NCBI GenBank assembly: GCA_002687025.1
Contig: NYZG01000303.1
Coordinates: 1-6,100 of the forward strand
DNA: 6,100 bases
Source of the DNA: Candidatus Poribacteria bacterium
Lineage (GTDB): Bacteria; Poribacteria; WGA-4E; GCA-2687025
Reading direction: 5' to 3'
Of the stretch, positions 5,702-6,100 are shown in pieces. How positions within the stretch are numbered: position 1 is the stretch's first letter; each line of letters begins with the position of its first letter. Under the pieces are notes generated by a model. The model saw only the letters and a program-made list of their open reading frames with translations, made no database searches and had not been told where the DNA came from. Made by a program: the position numbers and the translations under genes.

Positions 5702-6064
5702 TCAGGTCGTCGCTGCGTCCCGTTGCTCCTGCTGCCACGCCGTTCGCCACGACACAACGAACTCGGCGATGTCGTCGCCAATACCAAGGTCTAGCACTGT
5801 GTTCGCGTCGTCGAGCACCTGCGCCAGCCACCGCGTGCTGGCCCACAACGCGTCACGAGCCACCGCGGGGTGATTCGGGTCGTCAACTGCTCGGATGCCA
5901 GCGGCGGACACCTCGGCGACAACGGTGTTGTCGGTGGCGGCCGGCCCTACATGCACGTAGGACGAGAGGTACCGGTACTCGGCATACCACCGATCTGCGT
6001 CATCGCCGAAGTAACTACTCAGCCACAGGAGCGGCAGGGATGAAGGGGTTCCCGAGCAAGGCAT
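5702..6064 (-). CDS. DUF5677/HEPN-like protein, C-terminal part
   Basis: 120 residues from the ATG at 6064, but the first ~16 residues (MPCSGTPSSLPLL...) look like out-of-frame sequence, rich in Ser, Pro and Thr. From SYFGDDADRWYAEYRYLSSYVH onward the protein looks genuine. R31-YLSSYV-H38 fits an R-x4-6-H motif as in HEPN RNases, and the W-Y-x-x-Y-R-x-L-S-x-x-x-H pattern resembles the DUF5677 family. The rest is Ala-rich and helical, including PAVARDALWASTRWLAQVLD and ending in a charged tail. Real members of that family are longer, so the true N-terminal part should lie to the right, outside the window; see the frame-shifted piece at 6015-6100. The stop is 45 bases before the endonuclease III start. 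The HEPN assignment rests on one motif and is tentative. Confidence 0.5.
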   Translation of the reverse strand: MPCSGTPSSLPLLWLSSYFGDDADRWYAEYRYLSSYVHVGPAATDNTVVAEVSAAGIRAVDDPNHPAVARDALWASTRWLAQVLDDANTVLDLGIGDDIAEFVVSWRTAWQQEQRDAATT

Positions 6065-6100
6065 CTTGAATGGCGTCGAGGACGGCGTGTCCCTGTTTCC
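6015..6100 (-). CDS. 3' end of an open frame entering from the right edge, likely the same gene in another frame
   Basis: In a different minus-strand frame the last 86 bases read KQGHAVLDAIQDALLGNPF followed by IPAAPVAE and stop TAG (6017-6015). The composition (Ala, Leu, Asp, Ile, with G-rich first codon positions) looks like real protein, unlike the overlapping frame of the 5702-6064 feature. Either this is the true upstream part of the DUF5677/HEPN-like gene, joined by a one-base indel near the TAG, or it is the end of a separate overlapping gene. The window is too short to decide. Confidence 0.4.
   Translation of the reverse strand, partial: KQGHAVLDAIQDALLGNPFIPAAPVAE

Overview
This window looks like chromosomal DNA of a high-GC bacterium that is coded almost entirely on the minus strand. 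Genes are read from right to left, and the longest non-coding gap is about 45 bases. Starts are often GTG, and most neighbouring genes touch or overlap. No rRNA, tRNA, CRISPR array or insertion sequence is visible. The organism cannot be fixed from this window. The base composition, dense overlapping layout and a secreted protein beginning FDADPGWE would suit an uncultured environmental phylum (Poribacteria or Planctomycetes-like, for example), but that is a weak guess.

In transcription order, the right edge holds the 3' part of a DUF5677/HEPN-like gene that seems to change reading frame near 6015-6030. Then comes a tightly packed run: an endonuclease III-like [4Fe-4S] DNA glycosylase (5656-4958), a protein with one clear and one probable Nfu N-terminal domain (4961-4425), the replication-fork ATPase RarA/MgsA (4416-3073), a D-2-hydroxyacid dehydrogenase (3076-2111), an unlisted 31-residue single-helix membrane microprotein (2114-2019), an ABC-type AAA ATPase (2022-769) and a ~207-residue TOPRIM/DUF4276-like partner (782-159). 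A new gene for a secreted protein starts at 117 and runs off the left edge.

Four junctions are 4-base start/stop overlaps (GTGA at 4958-4961, 3073-3076 and 2019-2022; ATGA at 2111-2114). One is a 14-base overlap (769-782) and one is an 8-base gap, so the run from the glycosylase to the TOPRIM-like gene is probably one translationally coupled transcript. Its upstream half is DNA repair and replication-stress housekeeping plus an Fe-S-type domain protein. Its downstream half is an ATPase plus a nuclease-like protein, resembling OLD/PARIS/Gabija-type or MADS-associated defence pairs.

The most interesting part is the left half. A membrane microprotein fits exactly between the dehydrogenase and the ATPase, sharing its start with the former's stop and its stop with the latter's start. 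That makes a possible three-component module of membrane peptide, ATPase and degenerate TOPRIM. Whether it acts in phage defence is inference, not something the sequence shows.
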